From Moraxellaceae bacterium (lineage in GTDB: Bacteria > Pseudomonadota > Gammaproteobacteria > Pseudomonadales > Moraxellaceae): a stretch of DNA of 16,422 bases. The stretch lies in NCBI GenBank assembly GCA_014378805.1, contig JACMMY010000021.1, positions 1 to 16,422 of the forward strand. Direction: 5' to 3'. The stretch's first letter is position 1. Every line of letters starts with the position of its first letter. This document shows, one piece after another, positions 5,466 through 13,231 of this stretch. Under the pieces are notes generated by a model. The model saw only the letters and a program-made list of their open reading frames with translations, searched no databases and was not told the DNA's origin. Made by a program: the position numbers and the translations under genes.

Positions 5466-6695
5466 ATGTCAAGATCCCCTCAGTCGTCCAAAAAATTACT
5501 CAGTCAAATCACCAATCTCATTCATCACCCTTACCAAGCCCCTGATGGCTTTGGCGCGGTGCAACTTGCGATTCATAAAGCCTCTACGGTGATCTTTCCA
5601 AATGTCGATTCGATGCAACAGCGCAATTGGCGATTAGGCAATAATTACAGCTATGGGCTGCATGGCACACCGACAACGTTTACCTTGCAAGAGCGTATTG
5701 CGACGCTAGAAGGCGGCTTTCATTGTTTGCTCGCTCCAAGTGGTTTAAATGCGATTGGTTTGGTTAATCTCACCTTTTTGAATCAAGGTGACGAAGTCTT
5801 AATCCCGCAAAATGCCTATGGCCCAAATTGGGATATGGTTAAGCAGCTTTTAGGGCGTTTTGGTGTGACTTTGCGTAGTTATGATCCGCTTAAACCTCAT
5901 CAATTAGAAAGTCTGATTCAGCCGAACACAAAGCTTTTGTGGCTTGAAGCTGCGGGTTCAGTCACGATGGAATTTCCTGATTTATCGGCGTTGATTAAAG
6001 CTGCTCGTAAGCACAATATCGTGACTGCGCTGGATAATACGTGGGGCGCGGGTGTTGCGTTTAATGCGTTTGATTTACCCGATGGACAGTCAGTTGATGT
6101 GACCATGCAGGCACTGACGAAATATCCTAGTGGGGGCGGTGATGTGCTGATGGGCAGTATTGTGACCCGTGATGAAGCATTGCATAAACGTATTAAAACC
6201 ACACAGCAATTGATGGGCATTAATGTCGCGGCAAATGATGCTGAGTTGGTTTTACGTTCGCTTCCTACGCTTACTGTGCGTTATGCAGCTCAGGATTTAT
6301 CTGCGCAGCAATTAGCGACATGGCTCACTTCACGTCCTGAAATTGCCCAAGTTCTGCATCCTGCATTGCCGAGTTCACAAGGCTATGCCGCATGGTTAGC
6401 AACGTGTGTAACAGGCAAAGCGGCAGGATTGTTTAGCATTATTTTTAAACCTGAATATACCACTGAGCAAGTCAATGCGTTTTGTGATCAACTCAGTTTG
6501 TTTAAACTAGGCTACAGTTGGGGCGGGCCAATGAGTTTGGTTATGCCTTATCTTTTGCCGAGTTTGCGTAGCGTTGAGCAGGGCGGTGTGCCAGCGCATT
6601 TGGTGAATGGTGGTTTGGTTCGATTTAGTATTGGCTTTGAGGATGTCAGTGATTTGCGGGCGGATTTGTTGCAAGCGTTGGGTGTATTGGCTTAA
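5466..6695 (+). CDS. metC: Cystathionine beta-lyase-like PLP enzyme (Cys/Met metabolism family)
   Basis: A 409-aa fold-type I PLP enzyme of the Cys/Met metabolism family. Members of the MetC branch cleave cystathionine to homocysteine, pyruvate and ammonia. Visible elements: a YGLHGTPT cofactor-phosphate loop (63-70), a PSGLNAIGL helix start (91-99), Asp190 in ALDNTW that contacts the pyridine nitrogen, and the Schiff-base Lys219 in LTKYPSGGGDV. Two details differ from E. coli MetC. The phosphate-binding Arg of its YGRRGT motif is Leu65 here, and the usual GHSD after the lysine is GGGD. The C-terminal SWGGPMSLVMP and RFSIGFED segments match the CBL branch. The start has an A/G-rich stretch (AGAGAATAAG) upstream but no perfect Shine-Dalgarno. 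It appears monocistronic. Cystathionine gamma-synthase or another C-S lyase specificity is the main alternative. Confidence 0.85.
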   Translation: MSRSPQSSKKLLSQITNLIHHPYQAPDGFGAVQLAIHKASTVIFPNVDSMQQRNWRLGNNYSYGLHGTPTTFTLQERIATLEGGFHCLLAPSGLNAIGLVNLTFLNQGDEVLIPQNAYGPNWDMVKQLLGRFGVTLRSYDPLKPHQLESLIQPNTKLLWLEAAGSVTMEFPDLSALIKAARKHNIVTALDNTWGAGVAFNAFDLPDGQSVDVTMQALTKYPSGGGDVLMGSIVTRDEALHKRIKTTQQLMGINVAANDAELVLRSLPTLTVRYAAQDLSAQQLATWLTSRPEIAQVLHPALPSSQGYAAWLATCVTGKAAGLFSIIFKPEYTTEQVNAFCDQLSLFKLGYSWGGPMSLVMPYLLPSLRSVEQGGVPAHLVNGGLVRFSIGFEDVSDLRADLLQALGVLA

Positions 6696-6767
6696 TTTGG
6701 ATTCATTTTAAGAAACGTGCTCTGGTGAAAGGAAATTCAACTGTTAATGCATACGTAGATTGACGTC

Positions 6768-6829
6768 GGGGCTACCCTTGAGGTTGCCCTAAATCAACAT
6801 CCAAAGCGGGCGACCACAAGGGTAGCCCC
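6768..6829. repeat. 62-bp palindromic intergenic repeat (REP/MITE-like)
   Basis: The left arm (6768-6789) begins GGGGCTACCCTTG. The right arm (6808-6829) ends CAAGGGTAGCCCC. The 22-base arms match in 20 positions, one mismatch being a G-U pair in RNA, around an 18-nt loop. It lies between the metC-like stop and glnE. It is GC-richer than its surroundings and has no coding capacity, as expected of a dispersed REP- or MITE-type sequence. It may also act as a transcription barrier. The rest of 6696-6973 shows no gene and no clear glnE promoter. Confidence 0.6.
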
Positions 6830-6973
6830 TACAAGAATATTTCCAATCTAATCTGACATTCGTCTCTTTATTCAGATGGGGAACGGATGAATTATTTTTA
6901 AAGAAATCCTACTTGTTTATCATTGGCTTGCACGATAAGGTAAGATCATCTCGTTTGAAATAGTTATACGGAC

Positions 6974-9760
6974 ATGACTTCTCCCGTTTATCCAGATTTC
7001 CCCAGCGCTCAACTCCAAAAAACATTGATTGCCAGCAATTATGCGGAGCATGTTTTAAAACAACAATTAGATGATGTACTCGCAGCTTTTAAAGTTGATC
7101 AATTTGCGAAAAGCCTCAGTCACGCCGATATTCTGCATTCTGTTCAAACCTCTCTAACTCAAGTTCATAGCGAAGCAGATTGGATGCAGGCCATGCGTCG
7201 TCTGCGCGCACGTTTGATGTTTCGATGGATTTGGCAAGATGCGAATGAATTGACTAACGTGTTACAGCTCACTCGTGAATTATCTGATTTTGCCGACATA
7301 GCCATTCAAGCTGCTGTTGATTTCGCACGACCAGCTTTAGTTGAAAAAAATGGTGAGCCGATCGGTGAAGATGGTCAAGTTCAAGATTTGATCGTTATTG
7401 GGATGGGTAAACTTGGTGCGCAGGAACTCAATCTATCCAGTGATATTGATCTGATTTTTGCGTTCGATGAATCGGGTGAAACGACTGGAAAAAGACCGAT
7501 TAGCGTGCAACAGTTTTGCGTGCAGTGGGGGCAGGCTATTATACGTCTGCTCGATACCGTAACCGCCGATGGTTTTGTATTTCGGGTCGATATGCGCTTA
7601 CGTCCGTGGGGCGATGGGAGTGCATTAGCCTGTAATTATATTTCGCTTGAACGTTATCTTGAACAGCATGGGCGCGAATGGGAGCGTTATGCATGGATTA
7701 AAGCGCGTGTCATTACAGGCGGCGTCGTTGGCGATAATTTATTAAAAATGACGCGTCCGTTTGTGTATCGCCGATATGTCGATTATTCGGCATTTGCTGC
7801 ATTGCGTGAAATGAAAGGATTGATAGAGCGCGATCAGTTACGACGTAATGTTCAAGGCGATATTAAGTTAGGTGCGGGTGGAATTCGTGAAATTGAATTT
7901 ATTATCCAAGCGTTTCAGTTGATTTATGGTGGTACTTGGCGTGAACTGCGGGTTTCAAATTGTTTAATTGCTTTGCAAACTTTGGGTCAGTTGAATTTAA
8001 TCGCAGATGAAGATGTCGCGGCATTACGTGAGTCATATCTGTTTTTACGTCGTTTAGAGCATGGTATTCAAGCACAAAAAGATCAGCAAACTCAGCAGTT
8101 GCCGATTGATGGGGCAATGCAAAATCGTTTGGCTGAAACATTGAATTTTGCTGATTGGCAGGGAGTGTTGGATCGAATAGAGCAAGTGCGTGATGTTGTG
8201 CGGATTCAATTTGCTCAAGTGGTTGCAGATCGTCGTGTTGTTGATGTGACGTTAGATATTGAACAACTTAAACAAAAACTGCTCACTCATTTAGATGACT
8301 CTGCACAGAAACAGTTACAGTCATTTTGGGAAAGTCGTTTAATTAAAAGTCTGCCGACTTTGGCAAATGAGCGTTTACAGGCGTTTTGGCCGCAACTTCT
8401 TAATGCATTGCTGACGCTCCCTGATTCATTAGCGATTCAAATAACATTACTGCGCTGGCTGCCAATGATTGAGGCGATCGTGCGCCGTAGTGTGTATCTG
8501 GTATTACTGCTAGAAAATCCAAATGTGTTATTGCGCCTTGTGCAAATGGTCAGTGCAAGTCCATGGATTAGTGAAGAATTAACACATTATCCTGTTTTAC
8601 TTGATGAGTTTTTATCAGCCAGTTTAGAGGTGCTGACAAATCGGGAAGAGTTGTCGGATTCTCTACGCCAAGAGTTATTACGCATTGAGCGTGATGATGT
8701 AGAAGCACAAATGCGCGTTTTACGTCTGTTTAAAAAGAGTCATGTGCTGCAAGTTGCTGCCAGCGATATTCTTGCCGAACGACCATTGATGAAAGTGAGT
8801 GATGCGCTGACTGATATTGCTGAAGTCGTTTTGGAGTCGGTATTACAGCTTGCGCTTGCACCTTTGGTTGCGCGTCATGGTTGGCCATTGTGTGCGCCAA
8901 AAGAACAGGAAGGGACGACTGAACGTGCATCCGCTGAACATCCGCAATTTGCCATTATTGGCTATGGTAAGTTAGGTGGTTTAGAGATGGGTTATGGCTC
9001 TGATCTTGATCTGGTTTTTTTGCATAACGTTGATGAACAAGCCGATACAGATGGTGAGAAACCGTTAAATGGCTTCCAGTTCTGCGCGCGTTTAGCACAG
9101 AAAATCATGACCTTATTATCGACGCAAACTTTAGATGGTCGCGTTTATGAAGTGGATACGCGTCTGCGACCTTCGGGGCAGTCGGGTTTGTTGGTTTCGA
9201 GCCTAAGTTCATTTGCGCTTTATCAACAAAAAAGTGCATGGCTTTGGGAGCATCAGGCGCTTGCCCGAGCGCGTAGCGTTGCAGGTGATCGGAGCGTTCG
9301 TGATGAGTTTGAGAAAATTCGTTTGAACATCCTAACTCTGCCGCGTGATGAAGAAGTTGTGCGTACCGAAGTCAGTAGCATGCGCAAAAAAATGCAAGAT
9401 CACTTGGGATCATCAAAAACCCTACAAGAAAATGGATTTTTTCACTTGAAGCAAGATGCGGGCGGTATCGTCGATATTGAGTTTATGGCACAATACGGGG
9501 TGTTGGCATGGGCTAATGCAGAACCTGCTTTAGCTCGCTATTCAGATAATGTACGGATTTTAGACGCTTTGGCAACGTCAGGACGCTTATCCCGCGTCGA
9601 TGCGAATGCCTTAACCGATGCGTATTTACGCGAACGTTTTGAAAGTCACCGTCTTGCCCTTGCTCATCAACCTTTGCAAGTTTTGGCAGCGGATTGGCTG
9701 GATATCCGCACGACTGTTCGCGCTCTCTGGCAACAATTAATTGATCCAGCAGCTCGTTGA
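6974..9760 (+). CDS. glnE: Bifunctional glutamine synthetase adenylyltransferase/adenylyl-removing enzyme
   Basis: GlnE, 928 aa (E. coli 946), adjusts glutamine synthetase activity to nitrogen status by adding or removing AMP on a GlnA tyrosine, under control of PII. Two nucleotidyltransferase domains are seen. The N-terminal deadenylylase has GMGKLG at 143-148 and SSDIDL at 155-160 (Asp157 and Asp159). The C-terminal adenylyltransferase has GYGKLGGLEMGYGSDLDL at 663-680 (Asp677 and Asp679). Both metal-binding D-x-D pairs are intact. Each is followed by an R-L-R-P stretch (MRLRPWGDGS and TRLRPSGQSG) and by a helical domain (GAGGIREIEF and DAGGIVDIEF). The ATG at 6974 has only a weak ribosome binding site but fits the family start. 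The stop codon lies inside a terminator-like hairpin, and ilvE begins 66 bp later. Confidence 0.97.
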   Translation: MTSPVYPDFPSAQLQKTLIASNYAEHVLKQQLDDVLAAFKVDQFAKSLSHADILHSVQTSLTQVHSEADWMQAMRRLRARLMFRWIWQDANELTNVLQLTRELSDFADIAIQAAVDFARPALVEKNGEPIGEDGQVQDLIVIGMGKLGAQELNLSSDIDLIFAFDESGETTGKRPISVQQFCVQWGQAIIRLLDTVTADGFVFRVDMRLRPWGDGSALACNYISLERYLEQHGREWERYAWIKARVITGGVVGDNLLKMTRPFVYRRYVDYSAFAALREMKGLIERDQLRRNVQGDIKLGAGGIREIEFIIQAFQLIYGGTWRELRVSNCLIALQTLGQLNLIADEDVAALRESYLFLRRLEHGIQAQKDQQTQQLPIDGAMQNRLAETLNFADWQGVLDRIEQVRDVVRIQFAQVVADRRVVDVTLDIEQLKQKLLTHLDDSAQKQLQSFWESRLIKSLPTLANERLQAFWPQLLNALLTLPDSLAIQITLLRWLPMIEAIVRRSVYLVLLLENPNVLLRLVQMVSASPWISEELTHYPVLLDEFLSASLEVLTNREELSDSLRQELLRIERDDVEAQMRVLRLFKKSHVLQVAASDILAERPLMKVSDALTDIAEVVLESVLQLALAPLVARHGWPLCAPKEQEGTTERASAEHPQFAIIGYGKLGGLEMGYGSDLDLVFLHNVDEQADTDGEKPLNGFQFCARLAQKIMTLLSTQTLDGRVYEVDTRLRPSGQSGLLVSSLSSFALYQQKSAWLWEHQALARARSVAGDRSVRDEFEKIRLNILTLPRDEEVVRTEVSSMRKKMQDHLGSSKTLQENGFFHLKQDAGGIVDIEFMAQYGVLAWANAEPALARYSDNVRILDALATSGRLSRVDANALTDAYLRERFESHRLALAHQPLQVLAADWLDIRTTVRALWQQLIDPAAR

Positions 9761-9769
9761 GCTGTTTTT
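9750..9769 (+). terminator. Intrinsic terminator overlapping the glnE stop codon
   Basis: CAGCTC (9750-9755) and GAGCTG (9759-9764) form a perfect 6-bp stem with a GTT loop, followed at once by TTTTT. The glnE stop TGA (9758-9760) lies in the loop and stem, so translating ribosomes would disrupt it until they leave. Confidence 0.6.
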
Positions 9770-9770
9770 G

Positions 9771-9802
9771 CGGCTTTTATAAAGCCGTTGACCTTTTATT
9801 TT
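9771..9802 (+). terminator. Second hairpin between glnE and ilvE
   Basis: CGGCTTT (9771-9777) and AAAGCCG (9781-9787) pair around TAT. After a 6-base interruption (TTGACC) comes a T-rich run (TTTTATTTTT). With the preceding hairpin it makes a tandem terminator, so ilvE is probably transcribed largely from its own promoter, which I could not place. Confidence 0.5.
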
Positions 9803-9826
9803 TAGAATTTGTGGAGATATCTAGTC

Positions 9827-10750
9827 GTGAGCATGGCTGATCGTGATGGCGTAATTTGGATGGATGGAAATATGGTTCCTTGGCGCGATGCCAAAATCCA
9901 TGTATTGACTCATACATTGCACTATGGAATGGGCGTGTTTGAAGGTGTGCGTGCCTATGAAACGCCTAAAGGCACTGCAATTTTCAAATTGCAAGAACAC
10001 ACAAAACGTTTGCTAAATTCAGCAAAAATTTTTCAAATGAAAATTCCTTTTGATCAAGCGGCGCTTGAAGAAGCACAAAAAGCTATTGTTCGTGAAAATA
10101 ATTTGAAGTCTTGCTATTTGCGTCCAATCGCTTGGATTGGTTCAGAAAAACTCGGTATTGCTGCAAAAACAAATACAGTTCATGTTTCTGTTTCTGCTTG
10201 GCCCTGGGGCGCGTATCTCGGTGTTGAAGGCATGGAGAAGGGGATTCGTGTGAAAACCTCATCCTTTACCCATCACCAGCCAAACATCGTTATGTGTAAA
10301 GCAAAGGCTGTGGGTAACTATCCTGTGTCAATCTTGGCAAACCAAGAAGTGACTGCAGCGGGTTACGATGAAGCAATTCTGATGGATCCGCATGGCTTTG
10401 TTTGCCAAGGTGCAGGCGAGAACATCTTCTTAGTCAAAGATGGCGTGTTGCATACTCCCGATTTAGGCAGCGGCGCGTTGGACGGTATTACTCGTCAAAC
10501 GATTTTCCAAATCGCTAAAGATGAAGGTATTCAAGTCGTTGAACGCCGTATCACACGTGATGAATTTTACATTGCTGATGAAGCGTTCCTGACAGGAACT
10601 GCTGCTGAAGTGACGCCAATTCGTGAATACGATGATCGTCCAATTGGCATTGGTTCACGTGGTCCAATCACTGAAAAACTGCAAAAAATCTTCTTTGATG
10701 CAGTATCAGGCAAAGTCGAAAAATATCAGCATTGGTTAACTTACGTTTAA
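9827..10750 (+). CDS. ilvE: Branched-chain amino acid aminotransferase
   Basis: A fold-type IV PLP aminotransferase (307 aa) that interconverts leucine, isoleucine and valine with their 2-oxo acids using glutamate/2-oxoglutarate. Family signatures are complete: HYGMGVFEGVRAY near the start, the Schiff-base Lys160 in CKAKAVGNY, QGAGENIF, and GTAAEVTPIR. I chose the GTG at 9827 because a GGAG at 9813-9816 is 10 nt upstream and the resulting MSMADRDG N-terminus fits the family length (about 308). The ATG at 9833 is the alternative, and a TTG at 9809 is unlikely. In Acinetobacter ilvE is the conserved left boundary of the LOS outer-core locus, and a surface-polysaccharide cluster follows here too. 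A strong terminator separates the two. Confidence 0.95.
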   Translation: MSMADRDGVIWMDGNMVPWRDAKIHVLTHTLHYGMGVFEGVRAYETPKGTAIFKLQEHTKRLLNSAKIFQMKIPFDQAALEEAQKAIVRENNLKSCYLRPIAWIGSEKLGIAAKTNTVHVSVSAWPWGAYLGVEGMEKGIRVKTSSFTHHQPNIVMCKAKAVGNYPVSILANQEVTAAGYDEAILMDPHGFVCQGAGENIFLVKDGVLHTPDLGSGALDGITRQTIFQIAKDEGIQVVERRITRDEFYIADEAFLTGTAAEVTPIREYDDRPIGIGSRGPITEKLQKIFFDAVSGKVEKYQHWLTYV

Positions 10751-10785
10751 TTCATTAAACGAAAGTTTTGATGTAGATTAGAGTC

Positions 10786-10830
10786 AATCATGAGTTTGTT
10801 TAGTAGTTTATTATAAACTCATGATTTTCT
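10786..10830 (+). terminator. Rho-independent terminator after ilvE
   Basis: AATCATGAGTTT (10786-10797) and AAACTCATGATT (10815-10826) make a perfect 12-bp stem with a 17-nt loop, followed by TTCT and further T-rich sequence. It lies 35 nt after the ilvE stop and insulates the polysaccharide operon, whose promoter should lie in the next 80 bp. I saw no convincing -35/-10 pair and no JUMPstart/ops element there. Confidence 0.7.
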
Positions 10831-10924
10831 ATGTTTTCTGATAGTCATTGCATGCGATCATACGGATTGATGCTTTTAAAAAAAGCACACGTTAATCAGC
10901 AGGTGAGTTGAGTTGAGTGGCGCA

Positions 10925-11872
10925 ATGAATATCTGGCATCTTACCGATCATAAAGCAGGTCACGTTGCGCAAGCACGTGGCCTGTTTGCCGCTTTGGAGC
11001 GTGCTGGTATTGATGTGAATGTGGTTGATGTGTCGGTGAACGACCTGTCAAATTATGCTTTGTTTTTTCATTGGGTATCTGGTGGTCGGATTGGGCAGTT
11101 GCCTAAAGTTCTCGAAAATCAAAAACAGCCAGATTTAATCGTCGGTGTCGGACATGCGACGCATTGGTCACTCATATTGCTCAAAAAATGCTTTCCAAAA
11201 GCGAAAAGTATCGTCCTAATGCGTCCCACCATACCAATCTCTTTGTTCGATTTCGCCATTGTTCCCGCACACGATTATTCAGATGCAGTACCCAATGTTC
11301 CCGATCATGTGTTTATCTCGCAAGGTGTTTTGAATCCTCTTATTGACCAACATCGTCATGAAAAGAATCGTCATTTAATATTAATTGGCGGTGCATCCAA
11401 GCGTTACTCGTGTTCCGAACAAGAATTAATCACACAAATTCAAGCGTTGTTGGCAAAACTATCCCATCAAGCTGAACCAAAAACCGTTATTTTAACCACA
11501 TCACGGCGTACACCTGAGACATTGGTAGAAAACGAGTTTTTTAAAACGAATGCCGATAAGATTCAATTATTCCCAGTCTCCGTGACACCTGCTGGCTGGT
11601 TGTTCGAACAATTACAATTAGCGGAAGTCGTTTGGGTAACTCAAGACAGTGGTTCAATGTTATTTGAGGCCTTAACCGCAGGTTGTGATGTGGGTTTACT
11701 CGCAATGCCCCAGATTAAAAAAGATACCGTTACACAAGCAACCAAGCTATTAAGCGAGCAGCGATTTTTCTTGCCACTCAGCGCCTATTTACAAGGTGAA
11801 AATTTTCGAAGTGTTGATCCATTGAGAGAGGCCGATCGGGTCTCGGATTGGTTGTTAGGTCGATTAAATTGA
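10925..11872 (+). CDS. ELM1-family protein (PF06258 type), probable GT-B glycosyltransferase of core assembly
   Basis: A 315-aa protein of the family usually named mitochondrial fission ELM1 after a plant protein. Bacterial members sit in LPS gene clusters and have a glycosyltransferase-like GT-B plan. It starts MNIWHLTDHKAGHVAQARGL, as the family does. It has LIGGASKRY (153-161), the start of the second domain, and VTQDSGSMLFEA (238-249), with Asp241, Ser242, Ser244 and Glu248, which resembles the nucleotide-sugar pocket of GT-B enzymes. No signal peptide or membrane segment is evident, so it is probably cytosolic. A TTG at 10913 preceded by AGGTGAG at 5 nt is a real alternative start, adding four residues; the ATG was preferred because it fits the family N-terminus. 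As first gene after ilvE it occupies the place of a putative glycosyltransferase gene in the A. baumannii OC locus. Its substrate is unknown. Confidence 0.8.
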   Translation: MNIWHLTDHKAGHVAQARGLFAALERAGIDVNVVDVSVNDLSNYALFFHWVSGGRIGQLPKVLENQKQPDLIVGVGHATHWSLILLKKCFPKAKSIVLMRPTIPISLFDFAIVPAHDYSDAVPNVPDHVFISQGVLNPLIDQHRHEKNRHLILIGGASKRYSCSEQELITQIQALLAKLSHQAEPKTVILTTSRRTPETLVENEFFKTNADKIQLFPVSVTPAGWLFEQLQLAEVVWVTQDSGSMLFEALTAGCDVGLLAMPQIKKDTVTQATKLLSEQRFFLPLSAYLQGENFRSVDPLREADRVSDWLLGRLN

Positions 11873-11939
11873 TCACTGACTCATAACTCCGATGACATGA
11901 GAATTATTTGTAATTTTAAAAAATTGACTAGAGGTATAA

Positions 11940-13217
11940 ATGAGTAGTACGCCAGTTGTAAAAAATGATCAAAAAACAAGTAGATGGATATTGTTTTTTT
12001 TAGCTTTTTTGCCTTTTATAGTGCTTGGTTCTCGTGTTAGTGCAGATCTTACAGCATCTTTGTCTGCTGGTTTTTTGCTTTTATACTGGTACAAAAATCC
12101 AGAAAGTTTAGTTAGAAAACAAGCATGGTTTAAAGTCATATTAGTACTTTGGTTTTTTATGCTGGTCACTTCTTTCTTATCTGCCGATCCGCAATATGTA
12201 TTCATTCAGTCTTTTATTTTTATCAGATGGCCTGCTTTTTCATTGGTTTTAGCTTGTGTTTTGTTTACTGATGAAAGTCGTTTAAGGTTGTTTGAAAAAT
12301 CAGCACTCATACTTTTTATATTTGTTGCCCTCGATTCAATATTTCAGTATTGCACTGGTGCGGATATTTTTGGACACGTCTCTCCCGATCCGACTCGTTT
12401 AACTGGTCCATTTTCTAAATTATTACCAGGTAGCTATGCCTTGCGTATTTATCCAATGGTGTTAATAGCTCTTATTTATTTGCTGAAATCTAAGCATTTA
12501 TCTAAACCCATATTTTTAAGCATTATGGTATTAATGGTTGCTTTCTCGGAGTTTTTTGCATTCTTGACGGGTGAGCGCGTGGTATTTGTATTATTTAGTT
12601 TAGTGAATACAACGTTGTTAGCTGCACTTATTTACCAAGAAGGTCCATCCTATAAGTTTATTTTGGGTGCAGTTTCTGGTTTTGTACTGGTTGCAGTCAG
12701 TAGTATTTTGTTTTCTCCAAAAATGTTTGCTCGTACGATTGAGAGTATGATTCAGCAACTTTCAAATTTTCATAGCAGCTCATACTATCAAGTCTATAAG
12801 ATGGCAATTCAACTGTGGTCGAGTTCGCCTTGGTTTGGGGTGGGGACGCGATATTATTATCAAAGTTGTAAAGCATTACCGTTAGAGTTACAGCCAAAAC
12901 CAGAAGGATGTGTAGTTCATCCCCATCAGATTTATGTGGAATGGTTGACTCAAAACGGTATTATCGGTCTTGTACTTTTTATTTTAGTCTTGTTTTTTGT
13001 GTTTAAATTAATTTGGCAAAATTTAGATTTTAAAAATAATTCTTTGAATTCTGCGGTCATATTGGTTGCGCCTGTCATGCTCTTCTTTCCATTTGTTTCA
13101 TCTGCGAGTATTCAGACAAATAATTATGCTGGTTTGGCTTGGATGTTGTTGGGTTGGTCGCTTGCTCGCTCAATGGTACAAGCCAAAAATAGAAAATCTT
13201 TTAACTCCATATCATGA
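11940..13217 (+). CDS. O-antigen ligase / polymerase-like membrane protein (WaaL/Wzy_C type)
   Basis: A polytopic inner membrane protein (425 aa) with about ten to twelve hydrophobic segments. The long periplasmic loop before the last helices carries the O-antigen ligase hallmark: GVGTRYYYQSC, then VVHPHQIYVEWLTQNGIIGL with His327 and His329. TGERVVF (Thr210 to Arg213) matches the conserved arginine region of WaaL enzymes. WaaL transfers undecaprenyl-linked glycan to lipid A-core. Wzy polymerases and protein O-oligosaccharyltransferases share this domain, so the exact reaction is uncertain. The start is supported by GAGG 6 nt upstream. The gene is visibly more AT-rich than glnE or ilvE, as surface-polysaccharide genes often are. 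It lies 67 bp after the ELM1 gene and 14 bp before the deacetylase, probably in one operon. Confidence 0.82.
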   Translation: MSSTPVVKNDQKTSRWILFFLAFLPFIVLGSRVSADLTASLSAGFLLLYWYKNPESLVRKQAWFKVILVLWFFMLVTSFLSADPQYVFIQSFIFIRWPAFSLVLACVLFTDESRLRLFEKSALILFIFVALDSIFQYCTGADIFGHVSPDPTRLTGPFSKLLPGSYALRIYPMVLIALIYLLKSKHLSKPIFLSIMVLMVAFSEFFAFLTGERVVFVLFSLVNTTLLAALIYQEGPSYKFILGAVSGFVLVAVSSILFSPKMFARTIESMIQQLSNFHSSSYYQVYKMAIQLWSSSPWFGVGTRYYYQSCKALPLELQPKPEGCVVHPHQIYVEWLTQNGIIGLVLFILVLFFVFKLIWQNLDFKNNSLNSAVILVAPVMLFFPFVSSASIQTNNYAGLAWMLLGWSLARSMVQAKNRKSFNSIS

Positions 13218-13231
13218 GAAGCTAAGAAGCG

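Noticed and set aside
10827..10924. JUMPstart/ops element before the polysaccharide operon
   Set aside because: No GGCGGTAG core is present in the leader region.
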